A stretch of 64,000 nt of DNA from the NCBI RefSeq assembly GCF_001280435.1, contig NZ_LBIP01000013.1:186001-250000 (forward strand). The letters are read 5' to 3'. Of the stretch, positions 24,842-33,664 are shown piece by piece; the first letter of the stretch is position 1; every line of letters begins with the position of its first letter. Source of the stretch: Mangrovimonas xylaniphaga (GTDB taxonomy: Bacteria; Bacteroidota; Bacteroidia; Flavobacteriales; Flavobacteriaceae). The translations under genes were made by a program, and so were the position numbers. Under the pieces are notes generated by a model. The model searched no databases. It was not told the origin of the DNA and was given only the letters and a program-made list of their open reading frames with translations.

Positions 24842-25379
24842 ATATATACTAATGGGGCTCTTGGCAAGTTGTGCCATGGCCTGTAAATCTCCCGAAGCCC
24901 GTAAACCGGTTACGGTCAACAAAGGGTCCTTCATCAATCTCTCGGTAGAGCGCAATATCAAGCTCAACCAAAAGGAACACGAATTTATTGAAGGCATCAT
25001 AAAAAAAGATACCAGCAACACTTATATAGCTTCAGAGAGCGGATTTTGGTACTACTATAATACCAAGGTTGAACAGGATACCATCACTGCAAATTTTGGT
25101 GACATTGTCAACTTCGATTACAGTGTCACCGATTTAAGCGGCAACCAGATCTATTCCGAAGAAGAAATTGTCCCAATGGACTATGCCATGGACAAGGAAG
25201 AGTTGTTCACAGGCCTTCGTGAAGGTCTTAAATTAATGAAACCGGGCGAAACGGTAACCTTTTTCTTTCCGTCCCAAAAAGCCTACGGGTATTACGGCGA
25301 TTCCAACAGAATTGGCACCAATACCCCACTCATTTGTAAAGTCACAGTTAATACTATAACCCAAACCCAAAATGATTAA
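24834..25379 (+). CDS. gldI: GldI-like FKBP lipoprotein (gliding motility)
   Basis: 181 residues. Lipobox at CAMAC (Cys17), then an FKBP-type domain (about 75-178: GDIVNFDYSVTDLSGNQIYSEEE ... FTGLREGLKLMKPGETVTFFFPSQKAYGYYG). The combination of lipid anchor, FKBP domain and the position between a DHH phosphoesterase and a second isomerase matches GldI, required for gliding in Flavobacterium johnsoniae. Several aromatic FKBP active-site positions differ from canonical FKBP12. Overlaps both neighbours by 8 nt. Confidence 0.78.
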   Translation: MNKYILMGLLASCAMACKSPEARKPVTVNKGSFINLSVERNIKLNQKEHEFIEGIIKKDTSNTYIASESGFWYYYNTKVEQDTITANFGDIVNFDYSVTDLSGNQIYSEEEIVPMDYAMDKEELFTGLREGLKLMKPGETVTFFFPSQKAYGYYGDSNRIGTNTPLICKVTVNTITQTQND

Positions 25380-26559
25380 TATGAGAAACATGAAAAACAA
25401 AGTATTGCAATTATTTTTTCTTGTTGCCTTAATGACAACCACGGCATGTAATGACAAGTATCCTGACCTAGAGGATGGTTTATATGCTGAATTTGTTACC
25501 AACAAAGGAACCATGGTCGCTAAACTATATTACGACAAAGTTCCGGTAACCGTTGCAAATTTTGTTGCCCTGGCCGAAGGGACCCACCCAATGGTAAAGG
25601 AAGAATATAAAGGAAAGAAATATTACAACGGAACGACGTTCCACCGCGTTATCGATCAATTTATGATCCAAGGAGGAGACCCAACTGCTACAGGTACTGG
25701 AGATCCAGGGTATAAATTTGAAGATGAATTCAACCCAGACTTAAAGCATGACAAGCCAGGTATTTTATCTATGGCAAATTCTGGTCCTGCTACCAATGGA
25801 AGCCAGTTTTTCATTACCGAAGTTCCTACGCCAAACCTAAACAACCGTCACGCTGTTTTCGGAGAGTTGGTTTTAGGTCTTGAAATTCAAGACAGCATTT
25901 CCAATGTAGAAACTTCTAAGCCAGGAGACAAGCCAAAAGAAGACGTTGTGATTCAAGAATTAAACATTATCAGAAAAGGATCGGCTGCTAAAAACTTCGA
26001 TGCACCTAAAGTGTATATGGAAGAACTTCCTAAAATCAAGGACAAGCAAAAAGCCTTAAGAGAAGAAGCTAAGAAAAAAGCTGAAGAAGAGCGTTTGGCC
26101 AAAGAAGCTAAAAATGCTGAAGCTGGCGCTGCTTTTAAAGCGACTTTAGATGAATACAACACTAAAGCCACTACGCTTCCTTCTGGATTGAAAATGTATG
26201 TGATTACCGAAGGAACCGGTGAAAAACCAAACACTGGAGACATGGCAAAAGTAAACTATGAAGGTTACTTTGCAGATGGTCGTTTGTTTGACAGTAACGT
26301 TAAGGAAGTTTCTGAAAGACACGGAATGTTCAATGAAATGAGAGACCAACAAGGTGGTTACGAGCCTATGCCAATGAAGGTTAGTCCAGACGCCAACATG
26401 ATTCCTGGATTTAAAGAAGGTGTTGCTGCTTTAAAAGTTGGTGACCGTGCGTATTTCTACTTGCCATACCACTTGGCGTACGGAGAGCGTGCTATGGGGC
26501 CAATTCCAGCAAAATCAGATTTGATTTTCATCATTGAAATGGTTGAGATTACTAAATAA
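25372..26559 (+). CDS. Dual peptidyl-prolyl isomerase lipoprotein (cyclophilin + FKBP)
   Basis: 395 residues with a lipobox (TTAC). The start may be 25372 or a later ATG at 25381 or 25390. The cyclophilin domain (about 35-205) contains TVANFVALAEG, FHRVIDQFMIQGG, SMANSGPATNGSQFFIT and NNRHAVFGE. A Lys/Glu-rich helix (about 223-250) links to an FKBP domain (about 265-395: VNYEGYFADGRLFDSN ... MIPGFKEGVAALKVGD ... LAYGER). Two unrelated isomerase folds in one envelope protein suggest periplasmic folding or chaperone work. Co-transcribed with gldI. Confidence 0.88.
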   Translation: MINMRNMKNKVLQLFFLVALMTTTACNDKYPDLEDGLYAEFVTNKGTMVAKLYYDKVPVTVANFVALAEGTHPMVKEEYKGKKYYNGTTFHRVIDQFMIQGGDPTATGTGDPGYKFEDEFNPDLKHDKPGILSMANSGPATNGSQFFITEVPTPNLNNRHAVFGELVLGLEIQDSISNVETSKPGDKPKEDVVIQELNIIRKGSAAKNFDAPKVYMEELPKIKDKQKALREEAKKKAEEERLAKEAKNAEAGAAFKATLDEYNTKATTLPSGLKMYVITEGTGEKPNTGDMAKVNYEGYFADGRLFDSNVKEVSERHGMFNEMRDQQGGYEPMPMKVSPDANMIPGFKEGVAALKVGDRAYFYLPYHLAYGERAMGPIPAKSDLIFIIEMVEITK

Positions 26560-26580
26560 TTCTCTTAACAGATATAACTT

Positions 26581-26608
26581 AAAAAGCCGCTATTAAGCGG
26601 CTTTTTTT
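26581..26608. terminator. Bidirectional rho-independent terminator
   Basis: AAAAAGCCGC-TATTAA-GCGGCTTTTTTT between the convergent isomerase and pepD genes. The 5-bp GC stem (26586-26590 with 26597-26601) is extended by A/T pairs. Confidence 0.88.
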
Positions 26609-26627
26609 ATTTTAGGTAAATATGTTC

Positions 26628-28091
26628 CTATTTCTTTGGAATCGCTTTAAGGATTTCCAATACAAACTTCCAATATTTTTGAGTTGAAGAAATCTGTGCA
26701 CGTTCATCAGGAGAGTGTGCCCCCTTAATATTTGGCCCAAAACTAATCATGTCCATCTCAGGATAATTGGTCCCTAAAATACCACATTCCAAACCGGCAT
26801 GGCAAGCAGCTACATGAGGTTCTTCACCTTGATTCAATTCTTTATACAAAGGCACCATCACCTTCAAAATATCAGAATCCATATTTGGCGTCCATCCCGG
26901 GTAATCCCCACTGAATTCTACTTCGCAACCTGTCAGTTCAAAAGCTGCCCTAAGCGTGTTGGCCAAATCCCACTTGGAACTTTCTACAGAAGAACGCGTC
27001 AAACATCCAACTTTTATTTCACCATCCTTGATTACCACATTGGCAATGTTGTTGGACGTTTCCACCAAACCAGGAATATCGGCACTCATACGATACACCC
27101 CATTCCAAGCCGCATACAAGGCTCTTGTAAACCCTTCCTGAACGCCAAGATCCATAATACGCTCTGGAGTTTCAGTTTTGGTCACGATGATTTCCAAATC
27201 CGGTTCCATGGTTTTTAATTCTGCTTTGATTTCATCTGCCAAATCATTGGTTTCAGCAATAAACACTTCTTCGTGCATGCTATCTATGGCCACAATGGCT
27301 TTGCTTTCTCTTGGAATAGCATTGCGCAAACCACCTCCGTTGATTTCAGAAATTCGCAAACCAAAGTTTTCAAACCCATCAAACAACAAACGGTTCATGA
27401 TTTTGTTGGCATTGCCCAAACCTTCATGGATCTGCATTCCAGAATGGCCTCCTTGAAGCCCTTTCACCTCAATGCTGAATCCCATTTTAAATTCTGGAGT
27501 TTCTTCCTCTTCATAACTGCGTGTAGCCGTAACATCTACGCCACCAGCACATCCTACACCGATTTCATCGTCCTCTTCGGTGTCAAGATTCAATAAAATC
27601 TCACCCTCCAACAAACCGCCTTCCAATCCCATGGCACCGGTCATTCCCGTTTCTTCATCTATGGTAAACAAAGCCTCAATGGCTGGGTGCTCAATATCGC
27701 TGCTTTCCAAAATAGCCATAATGGTAGCCACGCCCAAACCGTTATCGGCACCAAGGGTCGTTCCTTTGGCACGTACCCAATCACCGTCCACATACATCTC
27801 GATGCCCTGGGTATCAAAATCGAAATTGGTATCGTTATTTTTTTGGTGTACCATATCCAAATGCGATTGCATCACAATAGTTTTCCTATCCTCCATTCCA
27901 GAGGTTGCAGGCTTTTTAATGATGACATTGCCAACCTTGTCCACAATGGTTTCCAATCCTAGATTTTCACCAAATTCTTTCATGAACGCAATCACACGTT
28001 CTTCCTTTTTTGACGGTCTTGGAACAGCATTCAAATCGGCGAATTTATTCCATAACGCCTTTGGTTCCAACTGTCTTATTTCTGAATTCAT
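26628..28091 (-). CDS. pepD: Aminoacyl-histidine dipeptidase (PepD, M20)
   Basis: 487 residues from the ATG at 28091 (MNSEIRQLEPKALWNKFADLN). A longer in-frame start at 28286 is rejected because a perfect -7 box lies at 28113-28120 and the extra residues are atypical. Zn-peptidase motifs: QSHLDMVHQKN, LGADNGLGVA and DEETGMTGA; the His in AACHAGLECG is a later metal ligand. Cytosolic peptidase cleaving Xaa-His and other dipeptides. Confidence 0.92.
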   Translation of the reverse strand: MNSEIRQLEPKALWNKFADLNAVPRPSKKEERVIAFMKEFGENLGLETIVDKVGNVIIKKPATSGMEDRKTIVMQSHLDMVHQKNNDTNFDFDTQGIEMYVDGDWVRAKGTTLGADNGLGVATIMAILESSDIEHPAIEALFTIDEETGMTGAMGLEGGLLEGEILLNLDTEEDDEIGVGCAGGVDVTATRSYEEEETPEFKMGFSIEVKGLQGGHSGMQIHEGLGNANKIMNRLLFDGFENFGLRISEINGGGLRNAIPRESKAIVAIDSMHEEVFIAETNDLADEIKAELKTMEPDLEIIVTKTETPERIMDLGVQEGFTRALYAAWNGVYRMSADIPGLVETSNNIANVVIKDGEIKVGCLTRSSVESSKWDLANTLRAAFELTGCEVEFSGDYPGWTPNMDSDILKVMVPLYKELNQGEEPHVAACHAGLECGILGTNYPEMDMISFGPNIKGAHSPDERAQISSTQKYWKFVLEILKAIPKK

Positions 28092-28112
28092 ATGTATTAG
28101 CTTAAAGTTGCA

Positions 28113-28120
28113 CAAAGGTA
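28113..28120 (-). promoter_or_regulatory. Promoter -7 box of pepD
   Basis: TACCTTTG on the minus strand, exact consensus, 22 bp before the ATG at 28091. It lies inside the region that a longer ORF would call coding. Confidence 0.6.
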
Positions 28121-28166
28121 CAAATTGAAGTCCACAATTAAGAGTCACAGATCTGCTTCTTTTTAT

Positions 28167-28174
28167 TACATTTG
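28167..28174 (+). promoter_or_regulatory. Promoter -7 box of the DUF3810 gene
   Basis: TACATTTG, exact consensus, only 4 bp before the ATG at 28179; suggests a leaderless or nearly leaderless transcript, divergent from pepD. Confidence 0.5.
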
Positions 28175-28178
28175 AAGT

Positions 28179-29249
28179 ATGCAGAACTTTGGCCGCCTTT
28201 TTATTGCCTTTTCCATTCTCCTCCAAATCGCCTTCATCAAGCTTATAGCGAAGTTCCCCGAATTTGTCGAGCGTTGGTATAGCCATGGACTGTATGTTTG
28301 GATTTCCAAAGCGATGCGCTTTGCCTTTGGATGGCTTCCTTTTTCAATTGGAGATGTGTTTTATACACTGGTAGGCATTTACATTTTAAGATGGCTTTAT
28401 ACCAATAGAAAACGTATGTTCAAGAATTTTAAGTCTTGGGCTATAGATGTTCTTATGGCTTTGTCGATGGGCTATTTGGCCTTTCATATGTTATGGGCCT
28501 TTAATTACTACCGTTTACCACTACACCAATCTTTAGGTTTGGAAAAGGATTATACTACCGAAGCCCTTTTGGTAACCGCTGAACGCCTTACTGAAAAGGT
28601 CAACAGCCTGCATACTTCCATTACCCACAACGACACGCTTGAAGTAGTCATGCCTTATGATCAAAAAGAATTGCTTCAAGCCGTTCCAAAAGGCTATGAA
28701 ATACTGTCTAAAGAATACCCCCATTTGGCATATGCACCAAAAAGTATCAAATGTTCGATTTATAGTTTGCCACTCACCTATATGGGATTTAGCGGCTATT
28801 TGAATCCGTTTACCAATGAAGCTCAAATAGACGGGATGATTCCTATTTGGAAGTACCCTACAACTGCCAGTCATGAAGTGGCACACCAATTGGGATATGC
28901 CGCAGAAAATGAAGCCAATTTTATAGGCTGTATGGCCGCTATACACCATCCTGATAGGTATTTTCAATATTCAGGATATGCTTTTGCTCTACGCCACTGT
29001 CTTTTGGAAATCTACCGTAGGAATCCCGAAACGTATGATGAAATGCTGACCAAAGTGAATAAAGGGGTATTAAAAAACTACCAGGAATCACGTGACTTTT
29101 GGATGCGTTACCAAAACCCATTGGAACCGGTATTCAAAACTACTTATGACAATTTTTTAAAGGCCAATAACCAAACCGATGGCATGGAAAGTTACAGCTA
29201 TGTGGTGGCACTATTGGTTAATTATTTTGAGGCCAATCCAGAGCATTAA
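28179..29249 (+). CDS. DUF3810 membrane protein with HExxH
   Basis: 356 residues. N-terminal hydrophobic helices (about 5-20, 45-75, 90-108) precede a soluble part with SHEVAHQLGYAAENEANF: H232-E-V-A-H236 plus a downstream Glu, a zincin-type arrangement. This pattern defines DUF3810. It is predicted to be a membrane-tethered metalloprotease of unknown substrate. Confidence 0.85.
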   Translation: MQNFGRLFIAFSILLQIAFIKLIAKFPEFVERWYSHGLYVWISKAMRFAFGWLPFSIGDVFYTLVGIYILRWLYTNRKRMFKNFKSWAIDVLMALSMGYLAFHMLWAFNYYRLPLHQSLGLEKDYTTEALLVTAERLTEKVNSLHTSITHNDTLEVVMPYDQKELLQAVPKGYEILSKEYPHLAYAPKSIKCSIYSLPLTYMGFSGYLNPFTNEAQIDGMIPIWKYPTTASHEVAHQLGYAAENEANFIGCMAAIHHPDRYFQYSGYAFALRHCLLEIYRRNPETYDEMLTKVNKGVLKNYQESRDFWMRYQNPLEPVFKTTYDNFLKANNQTDGMESYSYVVALLVNYFEANPEH

Positions 29250-29305
29250 TTCAATATTTAATCGCTCTTTAGGATAACCAATTAATTCCTACTTTTGTGA
29301 ACAGT

Positions 29306-30103
29306 ATGGGCAAAGTAATTACAAGTGTACAAAACCCTCTCATAAAACACCTTCAACAGTTGAAGGACAAATCGAGAGCGCGGAAAAAATCAGGAGAATT
29401 TATTATTGAAGGACAGCGCGAACTGTCATTAGCCATTGGAGGCGGCTATACTATAGAGCAAGTATTATTCCTTCCTGAACTTTGCAGTGAAGAAACATTG
29501 CGCAATTTGCTTCCTAAATCAGCCGAAATAATTGAAATATCTAAAGATGTGTTCCAAAAACTAGCTCATAGAGACAGTACAGAAGGTATTATTGCTGTGG
29601 CAAAATGTAAACAACATGAATTAGGTCAACTAAAATTAAACTCGAAGGCCCCATTAATAATGGTAGCCGAAGCCCCTGAAAAACCAGGAAACATAGGCGC
29701 TTTACTTCGTACAGCCGATGCTGCCAATGTGGACGCCGTGATTATCGCTAACCCCAAAACCGATTTATACAACCCAAATATCATCCGCTCCAGCGTGGGA
29801 TGTGTCTTTACCAACACGATTGCCGTAGGTAGCACCTCCGATATTATTGCCTTTTTAAAAAAACATCACATTGCTATGTATTGCGCCGCGTTACAGGCTT
29901 CGGTGGGATATCACACCCAAGATTACACAGGCCCTACTGCTTTGGTGGTAGGCACTGAAGATACTGGCCTTAGCGACGAATGGCGCACCAATTCAACACA
30001 AAACATTATCATTCCTATGCAAGGCGCTATAGATTCCATGAATGTTTCGGTGGCTGCTGGTATCCTGATATTTGAAGCCAAAAGACAGCGTCAGTTTTTA
30101 TAA
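29306..30103 (+). CDS. SpoU-family RNA 2'-O-methyltransferase
   Basis: 265 residues from the ATG at 29306; a GTG three codons upstream (29297) is possible. The N-terminal substrate-binding region (SVQNPLIKHLQQLKDKSRARKKSGEFIIEGQREL) is RlmB/TrmH-like. The SPOUT domain has the knot motifs EKPGNIGALLRTADAANVDAV, RSSVGCVF, VVGTEDTGLS and IPMQGAIDSMNVSVAAGI. Modifies rRNA or tRNA ribose 2'-OH; the exact nucleotide is not deducible. Confidence 0.92.
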   Translation: MGKVITSVQNPLIKHLQQLKDKSRARKKSGEFIIEGQRELSLAIGGGYTIEQVLFLPELCSEETLRNLLPKSAEIIEISKDVFQKLAHRDSTEGIIAVAKCKQHELGQLKLNSKAPLIMVAEAPEKPGNIGALLRTADAANVDAVIIANPKTDLYNPNIIRSSVGCVFTNTIAVGSTSDIIAFLKKHHIAMYCAALQASVGYHTQDYTGPTALVVGTEDTGLSDEWRTNSTQNIIIPMQGAIDSMNVSVAAGILIFEAKRQRQFL

Positions 30104-30134
30104 TCAAAAATCCATTTATTTTCACTAAACTCTT

Positions 30135-31370
30135 ATGAACTCCCAAACCCTATTCTATATCATCATTGCCATTATTATTCTGGATTTTATCGTCGACAAA
30201 GTGTTGGACGCCCTAAACGCCAAACATTTTAAAGATCCTATTCCACAAGAATTGCATGATGTATATGATGAAGAAGCCTATAAGAAATCACAGGATTATA
30301 AAGCTACCAACTATCGTTTTGGTTTATGGAGTTCCAGTTTTTCAATACTAACAACACTTGCCTTTTTAATCTTTGGCGGTTTTGAGTATGTCGATCAATG
30401 GGCTCGAAATTTCAGCAACCATCCTATTGTGATTGCCTTGATATTCTTTGGAATTATCATGTTGGCAAGTCAGTTAGTGAGTTTACCGTTTTCATACTAC
30501 CGAACTTTTGTAATTGAAGAGCGTTTTGGATTCAATAAAACCAGTAAAGGAACTTTTATTTTGGATAAGCTTAAAGGACTACTCATGGGCGCTATTGTGG
30601 GAGGAGGTTTGCTGGCCTTGATTATTTGGATCTACCAACTCACCCAAGAGCGCTTTTGGCTATATGCATGGGGCGTCATTGCACTTTTTTCTGTGGTAAT
30701 GAATATGTTTTACTCCAAACTTATTGTGCCTCTGTTCAACAAACAAAGTCCTTTGGAAGATGGTCCCTTGCGTGAAAAAATTTCGGAATACGCTCAATCG
30801 GTTGGATTTCAACTGGACAATATTTTTGTGATTGATGGTTCCAAACGCTCCACCAAAGCCAATGCCTATTTTTCGGGATTTGGAAGTCAAAAACGCGTGA
30901 CTTTATACGATACGCTTGTCAAGGATTTGGAAGAAGATGAAATTGTAGCCGTGTTGGCCCATGAGGTAGGACACTACAAAAAACACCATATCATTTTTAA
31001 TTTGATAGCCTCGCTATTACTAACTGGAGCCACCTTATTTATTTTATCCATTTTTATTTCCAATCCATTATTATCGCATGCCCTGGGCGTGAGTGTTCCG
31101 AGTTTCCATGTGGGCTTGGTGGCTTTTGGGCTGCTATATGCACCAATTTCGGAATTGACAAGTTTGGTGATGAACCATTTTTCACGTGCTTTTGAATATC
31201 AGGCAGACAACTATGCCAAAAACACCTATAAAGCAGCGCCATTGGTAAGTGGACTAAAAAAGCTTTCCAAAAACAGTTTGAGCAACCTTACACCACACCC
31301 CGCCTATGTTTGGGTACACTATTCGCATCCTACCTTATTGCAACGGGTCAACAATTTATACCATTCATAA
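30135..31370 (+). CDS. M48 family CAAX prenyl protease-like metallopeptidase
   Basis: 411 residues, Ste24 architecture: several N-terminal helices, the YRTFVIEERFGFNKT segment, catalytic LAHEVGHYKKHH (His276, Glu277, His280) between membrane helices, and FSRAFEYQADNYA with the third metal ligand. The SHPTLLQRVNNL end is typical. Bacterial substrates are unknown; membrane protein quality control is a plausible role. Confidence 0.92.
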   Translation: MNSQTLFYIIIAIIILDFIVDKVLDALNAKHFKDPIPQELHDVYDEEAYKKSQDYKATNYRFGLWSSSFSILTTLAFLIFGGFEYVDQWARNFSNHPIVIALIFFGIIMLASQLVSLPFSYYRTFVIEERFGFNKTSKGTFILDKLKGLLMGAIVGGGLLALIIWIYQLTQERFWLYAWGVIALFSVVMNMFYSKLIVPLFNKQSPLEDGPLREKISEYAQSVGFQLDNIFVIDGSKRSTKANAYFSGFGSQKRVTLYDTLVKDLEEDEIVAVLAHEVGHYKKHHIIFNLIASLLLTGATLFILSIFISNPLLSHALGVSVPSFHVGLVAFGLLYAPISELTSLVMNHFSRAFEYQADNYAKNTYKAAPLVSGLKKLSKNSLSNLTPHPAYVWVHYSHPTLLQRVNNLYHS

Positions 31371-31386
31371 GATGTTATTTTAAGGT

Positions 31387-31471
31387 ATAGGTTCCCATGG
31401 AGTATCCATAGGGTTACTATAGGGTTACTATAGGGTTGATATGGGGTTGATATAGGGATGCTATAGAGCAT
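31387..31471 (+). repeat. Degenerate 11-bp tandem repeat
   Basis: Eight consecutive units of about 11 bp with consensus ATAGGGTTACT: two perfect copies at 31408-31429, variants on both sides (ATGGAGTATCC, ATAGGGTTGAT, ATGGGGTTGAT, ATAGGGATGCT). It begins 17 bp after the M48 gene, in a 230-bp gap that otherwise shows no gene. Confidence 0.88.
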
Positions 31472-31600
31472 ATTTTAGGGATATTACAACTTCACACAAA
31501 GGTTCTTTTTATTAAAATAAAGTAGATTTAGAAGAACACATAAACCATCATTAATAAATTCACTTTTTCACCATAAATTGCGGCAATTAAAAAGAATATT

Positions 31601-32593
31601 TTGAGCTACGGAAAATTTTTAGATGAAGCCTGTGCACTTCACAATTTAAGAAAAACAAAGAACCTTCCGGAACAATCAATAGAAAAAACGGATGAAGACT
31701 TAAGGGACATTTGGATTGAAAACAAAAGATATTCCGAACTAATTGCTTTCATTCACGAAAACTGGGATTTAGGACAATGGGATGAATTCTTCGAGCCATT
31801 GGAAAATCACTTATTAGAAAACAAGCTTGAAAAGGAATTTATAAAGTTTTGGAAGGGAATTTTAAGACATCGTTTTGAGAGTTTATGGGAGTGGCATAAA
31901 GAACTTGGTAAAAAAACAAAATATTGGGATGGTACAAAAAAAACTTTTGAGTATCAAAAGTTTACTTTGGAAGGACTGAACAGATTCCGCCATGGATTAA
32001 CAATACTTTGTGTGGAAGACGAAATAAGGAAAGTAAATGAACTTATAAAAACTGTTGACAAATTAGAAAAACCCAAACCCAAAAAAACAACGGATAAGAG
32101 AAAGATGGATGAAAATATATTTTGGGAACTCATTGAGACCAATAGAAATAAGTCTGAAGATAAAATTGATTTTATTGAAAATTTATCATTCCAATTGGAG
32201 GAATTCAAACCTTCAGAAATAAGACGCTTTGAAAGAGTGTTTTTAACAATATACCAAGAACTGAATCGACAGGAAATTTGGGCATTGGCCTATATTGTAA
32301 GACGTGGGTGTGGAGATGATGAATTTGATTATTTCAAAGCTTGGGTAATTTCTAAAGGACAAAAGGCATTCAAGGACATTAAAAATCTAAACCTTTCGAA
32401 ATTAAAACAATATTTTGATGAAGACCCTCAACTAGAGGAAATGCTACGGCTTTCAGAAAATGTTTATGAAAATAAAACTGGAGAATTAATGTCTCCTGTG
32501 AGAGTAAAAAAACAAAAATTGTCAGGTAAGGAATGGAAAGAAGATCATTTAGAAAATGAATTTCCTGAAATTTGGAAATTATTTGAAGATTAA
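31601..32593 (+). CDS. DUF4240 domain protein
   Basis: 330 residues, no ATG near the start; TTG at 31601 is the best candidate, and the frame is closed by a stop at 31574. The N-terminal half (1-165) is charged, helical and unrecognised. Residues about 170-285 match DUF4240: ENIFWELIE, then WALAYIVRRGCGDDEFDYF and AWVISKGQKAF. DUF4240 proteins are soluble, of unknown function, often accessory. The gene is AT-rich relative to its neighbours. Confidence 0.7.
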   Translation: MSYGKFLDEACALHNLRKTKNLPEQSIEKTDEDLRDIWIENKRYSELIAFIHENWDLGQWDEFFEPLENHLLENKLEKEFIKFWKGILRHRFESLWEWHKELGKKTKYWDGTKKTFEYQKFTLEGLNRFRHGLTILCVEDEIRKVNELIKTVDKLEKPKPKKTTDKRKMDENIFWELIETNRNKSEDKIDFIENLSFQLEEFKPSEIRRFERVFLTIYQELNRQEIWALAYIVRRGCGDDEFDYFKAWVISKGQKAFKDIKNLNLSKLKQYFDEDPQLEEMLRLSENVYENKTGELMSPVRVKKQKLSGKEWKEDHLENEFPEIWKLFED

Positions 32594-32797
32594 ACTACTG
32601 CTCGCAAGCAAATCCTTCATCTCTGTTAATGCTATCCTCTAAAAAAAGAAGGCACTTAAGTCAAAATTAAATCAGCAACAAACACCTTATAACGTCTTTT
32701 GTAACCAGAAAACACTTTCAAATTAGTATCTTGGGTGCATGTTATAAAAAATTAAGGTCCTTCAAAACAAGACACCTTACACCAACCAATACCAAAC

Positions 32798-33310
32798 TTG
32801 AAATTCAGAAATAAGATTTTAGTTAGCATTTTAGGCTTTTTGATCATTGGCTTTTTAATTCCTCAGAATCTAAAAATGCCCGTAATAGGAGCATCAAAAT
32901 CCGATTACAATCCAAAATCATTTTGGCATTTCCCTTGGGGCAAATCCGTAACCCATAAAGGCGTTGATATATTTGCGAAAAAAGGGACTGAAATCCATTC
33001 CTCAACTTCTGGAATGGTATTATACTCAGGGACCATCAGTATGGGTGGTAATTTTGTATTGGTCCTTGGCCCTAAATGGAGACTTCACTATTATGCGCAT
33101 TTGGATGAATTGAAAACCTCAACCTTCACCTTAGTTTCCAAAAATTCAGTTGTAGGAACAGTTGGCTCAAGTGACAATGCTATTGGTAAAGCTCCGCATT
33201 TACATTATTCCATAGTGACCTTACTACCCTACATTTGGAAAATTGACAATGATAGACAGGGATGGAAGAAGATGTTCTATCTAAACCCAATTGAATTCTT
33301 TGAGAACTAA
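32798..33310 (+). CDS. M23 (LytM) family peptidase
   Basis: 170 residues with a TTG start. An N-terminal hydrophobic segment (about 7-22) is a signal or anchor. The Zn-binding LytM motifs are complete: HKGVD (His53, Asp57), YYAHLDEL, and HLHYS (His134, His136). Such domains cleave peptidoglycan cross-bridges or act as activators. It is small and stand-alone in an accessory stretch. Predicted periplasmic. Confidence 0.82.
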   Translation: MKFRNKILVSILGFLIIGFLIPQNLKMPVIGASKSDYNPKSFWHFPWGKSVTHKGVDIFAKKGTEIHSSTSGMVLYSGTISMGGNFVLVLGPKWRLHYYAHLDELKTSTFTLVSKNSVVGTVGSSDNAIGKAPHLHYSIVTLLPYIWKIDNDRQGWKKMFYLNPIEFFEN

Positions 33311-33368
33311 AACCTTTAAATAAACATTGTATTACACTCCAAATATTAACATAACCAAAACTAACATT

Positions 33369-33650
33369 ATGATTGAAATTATCGCGATTATTTCCTTGAG
33401 TAAATCCATAAAAACCATGGTACTTGAAAAAGGACTAAAACCAACTAAGTACATTGTTACAATGATAGTATTGTGGATTTTATTTGAATTTCTATTTGCT
33501 ATAATTGGAGCAATAATTTTTGGAGAAGGCCTAATGATTTACCTTTTCTGTATGCTGGGCGCTGCCCTTGGCGGGTATACTGGATATAGCATCGCCAAAA
33601 ATGCCAAACCCAATGGATCCCATACAGTTGAAGAAAATTTACAAAACTAA
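33369..33650 (+). CDS. Small membrane protein
   Basis: 93 residues from the ATG at 33369; a TTG at 33327 would add 14 residues. Two hydrophobic helices (about 30-50 and 55-78), the second containing a Gly-rich GAALGGYTGYSIAKNAKP stretch. No recognised family. It lies 14 bp before another small membrane protein gene, so the two may be co-transcribed. Confidence 0.6.
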   Translation: MIEIIAIISLSKSIKTMVLEKGLKPTKYIVTMIVLWILFEFLFAIIGAIIFGEGLMIYLFCMLGAALGGYTGYSIAKNAKPNGSHTVEENLQN

Positions 33651-33664
33651 CCAAACCCCATATA

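Noticed and set aside
26799-28128. Several plus-strand open frames opposite pepD
   Set aside because: Antisense shadows; pepD shows clear M20 motifs on the minus strand.
28092-28286. N-terminal extension of pepD
   Set aside because: It overlaps the divergent DUF3810 gene and contains a perfect promoter box for pepD.
31182-31200. TTCACGTGC-type strings resembling half of a parS site
   Set aside because: Only part of the palindrome is matched and it lies inside the M48 gene; not enough to call parS.
31387-31471. Possible CRISPR array
   Set aside because: Units are 11 bp and contiguous, with no spacers; no cas genes nearby.
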